Shown here piece by piece: positions 61,432 to 64,000 of a stretch of DNA of 64,000 bases (the first letter of the stretch is position 1; each line of letters starts with the position of its first letter). The stretch is taken from contig NZ_JALBGD010000008.1 in assembly GCF_023507705.1 (NCBI RefSeq), positions 124,001 to 188,000 of the forward strand, written 5' to 3'. The stretch comes from Stappia sp. WLB 29. GTDB taxonomy: Bacteria > Pseudomonadota > Alphaproteobacteria > Rhizobiales > Stappiaceae. Below the pieces are notes generated by a model. It was not told where the DNA came from. It ran no database searches and saw nothing but the letters and a program-made list of their open reading frames with translations. The position numbers were made by a program, and so were the translations under genes.

Positions 61432-64000
61432 CGGACGAGCGGCGGCCCGAGGACCTGAAGGCGCGTATGGCGCGGCAGCTCGAACAGGAGCTGGTCGAGC
61501 GTGCCCGCGCGCGCGCCGCCTCGCGCCGGCCGGAGCCTGGGGATGTGAGCGCGCCGTCCGCGCCGACAACGCTTGCCGCCCGGCTTGCCGAGGACGTCCA
61601 CCGGCTGGCATCGCAGGCGCTGCGCATCCCTCAGGACAAGCTCGATCCGACCGAGAACCTTGCCAATCTCGGCATCGATTCCATTGCGATCACCGAGGTG
61701 ATGGCGCGCATCTCGCGGCACTTCGCGATCACTGTCGCGCCGACGACCTTCTTCGAGGCGAAGCACCTCGACGATCTGGCGGCTATCCTGCTCGCCCGCT
61801 ACGGCAAGGCGGTGGAGGCTGCCTATGCGGCCCGTCCGTCCGAGCCGGTGGCGGCCCAGCCGGCTGCGACGGTCGCCCCGCCGCACTCGCCTCCGACGGC
61901 TGAAACCGATGGAACCGCCGATGTGCCGGAGGCATGGCTTGCCCGCCACCGCGCCTTTGCAAAGGGGGAGGGGATCGCACGCGTCGGCGAAGCGGTGCGG
62001 CCCGTCCAGCAGCCTCTGGCGACCGCGACCGGCCAGCAGGTTCCCATCGCGGTGATCTCGATGGAGGGGCGCTTTCCGCAAAGCCCGGATCTCGAGACCT
62101 TCGCCGCGCATCTGGCTGCCGGGCACGATTGCATCGAGGAAGTGCCGGCAGACCGCTGGGACTGGCGGGCCGTCCATGGCGATCCGAAGAAGGGACCCTT
62201 CACGGATGTGAAATACGGCGGCTTCACGCCGGGGCACGACCTGTTTGACGCCGCTTTCTTCAACATCTCGCCGCGCGAAGCCGAGCTGATGGACCCTCAG
62301 CACCGGCTGTTCATGGAATGCGTCTGGAGCCTGATCGAAAAGGCTGGCCATGCACCCGGCTCGCTTTCCGGGCGCAAGGTCGGGCTGTTCCTCGGCATCA
62401 ACCTGCTCGACTATACCGACATGGTGAACCGGGCCGGCATCATGGATGCCCAGCAGCTCACCGGCCTCGGCCACGCCTTCTGCCCCAACCGGCTGTCCTT
62501 CCTGCTCGACATTCACGGGCCGAGTTCGGTCATCGACACGGCGTGCTCCAGCTCGCTCGTGGCGATCCATCGCGCGATCATGAGCATCCGCCATGAAGGC
62601 TGCGAGATGGCCATCGCGGGCGGCTCGAACCTGATGCTGTCGCCGATGCAGCACATCATGTTCTCGCAGGTCGGGATGATCACCCCCGACGGGCGCTGCA
62701 AGACCTTCTCGGCCGCCGCCAACGGCTATGCCCGCGCCGATGGCGTCGGTGCGGTGTTGCTGAAGCGGCTCGACGCTGCCGAGCGCGACGGCGACCCGAT
62801 CCTCGGCGTCATCCGCGCTTCCGTCGAGCATCATGGCGGCGGGGCGACCTCGCTGACCGCGCCGAACCCGAAGGCCCAGGCCCGTCTGGTGGCGGAGGCG
62901 CATCGCCTTGCCGGCATCGACCCGCGCAGCGTCAGCCTGATCGAGTGCCACGGTACGGGTACGCCGCTCGGCGATCCGGTCGAGGTGGAGGGGCTGAAGA
63001 CCGCCTTCGCCGAGCTCTACCGCGAGCAGGGTCTGCCCGCGCCGGAGGTGCCGCATATCGGCCTCGGCTCGGTCAAGTCGAACATTGGACACGCGGAAAC
63101 CGCGGCCGGTGTTGCCGGGCTGATCAAGGTGCTGCTCGCCATGCGCGCCGGCACCCTGTTCCGGAGCCTTCATTGCGAGGAGCCCAACCCGCTGCTGGAG
63201 CTGGAGGGAAGTCCCTTCTACCTGCTGCAGGCTGCGCGGAGCTGGGACCGTCCCGTCGTCGACGGTGTCGAGCAACCGCGCCGTGCCGGGCTCAGTTCCT
63301 TCGGCGCGGGCGGCGCCAATGTCCATATGGTGATCGAGGAATATCGCGGGCCGTCGCCTGTGGCGGCGCCCACGTCGTCTCCAATGATCGTGCCCCTCTC
63401 GGCCCGCACGCCGGACGCGCTTGTCGAGGCCGTGCGCCGCCTGCGGCCGCATGTGGCCGGCGCGAATCTCGGCGATCTTGCCTGGACGCTGCAGGTCGGG
63501 CGCGACGCGATGCGCGAGCGGATCGCCTTCGTCGCCCGCGATGCCGACGACCTTCTCCGCCAGATGGATGCCGTACTGGCGGGGGAGGGCGGCGACGCGC
63601 TTCGCGGCACGGTTCCACGCGGCCGGCGTGCCGACGAAACGCTGCTTGACCCCATCGACCGCGATCCGCTCGAGATTGCGCGTGCCTGGGCCGGCGGCGC
63701 CGACGTCGACTGGCGGCAGCTGCATGCGGGCGCGCCGCGCCGGCGGCTGGCGCTTCCCTCCTATCCGTTCCAGCGCAAGCGCTACTGGCTGCCGCTAGAA
63801 GCCGCGCCGGCGGCTGTCGCGCCCGGCCTGTCGCCGCAACCGGCCGGCGCCGACACGTTCGAGATCGACCTGACGGGGCACGAGTTCTTTCTTGCCGACC
63901 ACCGGATCGGCGGGCACCCGGTCCTGCCCGGCGTTGCCTATCTGGAGTTGGTGCGGGCAGCGGCGGTAAAGGCAGGGATCGGACAGCCGCTCCTGCGTCA
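61428..64000 (+). CDS. Trans-AT PKS, second subunit, 5' part (ACP-KS-DH...)
   Basis: The frame is open to the right edge (857 complete codons visible). An N-terminal charged helix (ERRPEDLKARMARQLEQELVERARARAASR) may be a docking element. Then come an ACP with Ser85 (LGIDSIAITEVM), a KS (residues about 206-640; Cys373 in DTACSSSLVAI, ECHGTGTPLGDP, KSNIGHAET) and the start of a DH with intact ADHRIGGHPVLPG (His825). The first ACP completes the split module 6 of the previous PKS. Start ATG 61428 overlaps the monooxygenase stop. Confidence 0.93.
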   Translation, partial: MTDERRPEDLKARMARQLEQELVERARARAASRRPEPGDVSAPSAPTTLAARLAEDVHRLASQALRIPQDKLDPTENLANLGIDSIAITEVMARISRHFAITVAPTTFFEAKHLDDLAAILLARYGKAVEAAYAARPSEPVAAQPAATVAPPHSPPTAETDGTADVPEAWLARHRAFAKGEGIARVGEAVRPVQQPLATATGQQVPIAVISMEGRFPQSPDLETFAAHLAAGHDCIEEVPADRWDWRAVHGDPKKGPFTDVKYGGFTPGHDLFDAAFFNISPREAELMDPQHRLFMECVWSLIEKAGHAPGSLSGRKVGLFLGINLLDYTDMVNRAGIMDAQQLTGLGHAFCPNRLSFLLDIHGPSSVIDTACSSSLVAIHRAIMSIRHEGCEMAIAGGSNLMLSPMQHIMFSQVGMITPDGRCKTFSAAANGYARADGVGAVLLKRLDAAERDGDPILGVIRASVEHHGGGATSLTAPNPKAQARLVAEAHRLAGIDPRSVSLIECHGTGTPLGDPVEVEGLKTAFAELYREQGLPAPEVPHIGLGSVKSNIGHAETAAGVAGLIKVLLAMRAGTLFRSLHCEEPNPLLELEGSPFYLLQAARSWDRPVVDGVEQPRRAGLSSFGAGGANVHMVIEEYRGPSPVAAPTSSPMIVPLSARTPDALVEAVRRLRPHVAGANLGDLAWTLQVGRDAMRERIAFVARDADDLLRQMDAVLAGEGGDALRGTVPRGRRADETLLDPIDRDPLEIARAWAGGADVDWRQLHAGAPRRRLALPSYPFQRKRYWLPLEAAPAAVAPGLSPQPAGADTFEIDLTGHEFFLADHRIGGHPVLPGVAYLELVRAAAVKAGIGQPLLR

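Overview
This is a high-GC window from an alphaproteobacterium. The stacked TRAP and Liv-type transporters, a MocR regulator and the biosynthetic genes would suit a marine Stappiaceae-type genus such as Stappia or Labrenzia; the taxonomy is inference. It divides into catabolic/transport modules (1-22.8 kb) and a trans-AT polyketide synthase (PKS) cluster (22.8 kb to the right edge). I saw no rRNA, tRNA, CRISPR array, insertion sequence or phage gene.

Left part. (a) 1-10.2 kb: a minus-strand operon encodes a branched-chain-amino-acid-type ABC transporter (livH-livM-binding protein-livG-livF), a Tm-1-like/UPF0261 protein, a TIM-barrel 'PEP hydrolase-like' protein and a tandem SRPBCC protein. 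Divergent from it is a shortened TIM-barrel homologue. Beside that is a regulator in which the same TIM barrel is fused to a degenerate sigma-54-activator-type AAA+ module and a Fis helix-turn-helix. The substrate is unknown. (b) 10.7-17.5 kb: a TRAP transporter with class II HMG-CoA reductase and HMG-CoA lyase, divergent from a MocR regulator, which looks like a mevalonate uptake and degradation unit. (c) 17.5-22.8 kb: a GntR/FCD regulator, a shikimate-dehydrogenase-like enzyme, a second TRAP transporter and a type II dehydroquinase-like enzyme with altered pocket residues, probably for a quinate- or shikimate-like cyclic acid.

Right part. 22.8-33.4 kb holds the trans-acting tools: acyl hydrolase, Sfp-type phosphopantetheinyl transferase overlapping a metallophosphoesterase, FkbM methyltransferase, P450, a complete HMGS beta-branching cassette (HMGS, ACP, decarboxylating KS, ECH1), and an AsnB-like amidotransferase with its own ACP. 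From 33.8 kb a tightly coupled plus-strand operon runs to the edge: two SyrD/PvdE-type ABC exporters, a fused AT-ER, a 6886-aa PKS, a flavin monooxygenase and the start of a second PKS.

Reading of the assembly line. AsnB-like amidotransferase plus free ACP, then KS-DH-KR-ACP, then KS-B-ACP with a catalytically dead DH fold, is the known logic for a glutarimide starter. It continues KS-KR-ACP, KS-(pseudo-ACP)-MT-ACP, KS-(pseudo-ECH)-ECH-ACP-ACP with the Trp flag of beta-branching carriers, and KS-DH* ending without an ACP. The flavin monooxygenase gene sits exactly at this break, and the next PKS begins with the missing ACP. Glutarimide, beta-branch, oxygen insertion and an O-methyltransferase/P450 pair together suggest a sesbanimide-like product; that assignment rests on my recall of the family and was not searched.

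Almost every junction in the main operon is an ATGA or similarly short overlap, implying translational coupling. The cluster continues beyond the right edge, so the end of the assembly line and any thioesterase are not visible.
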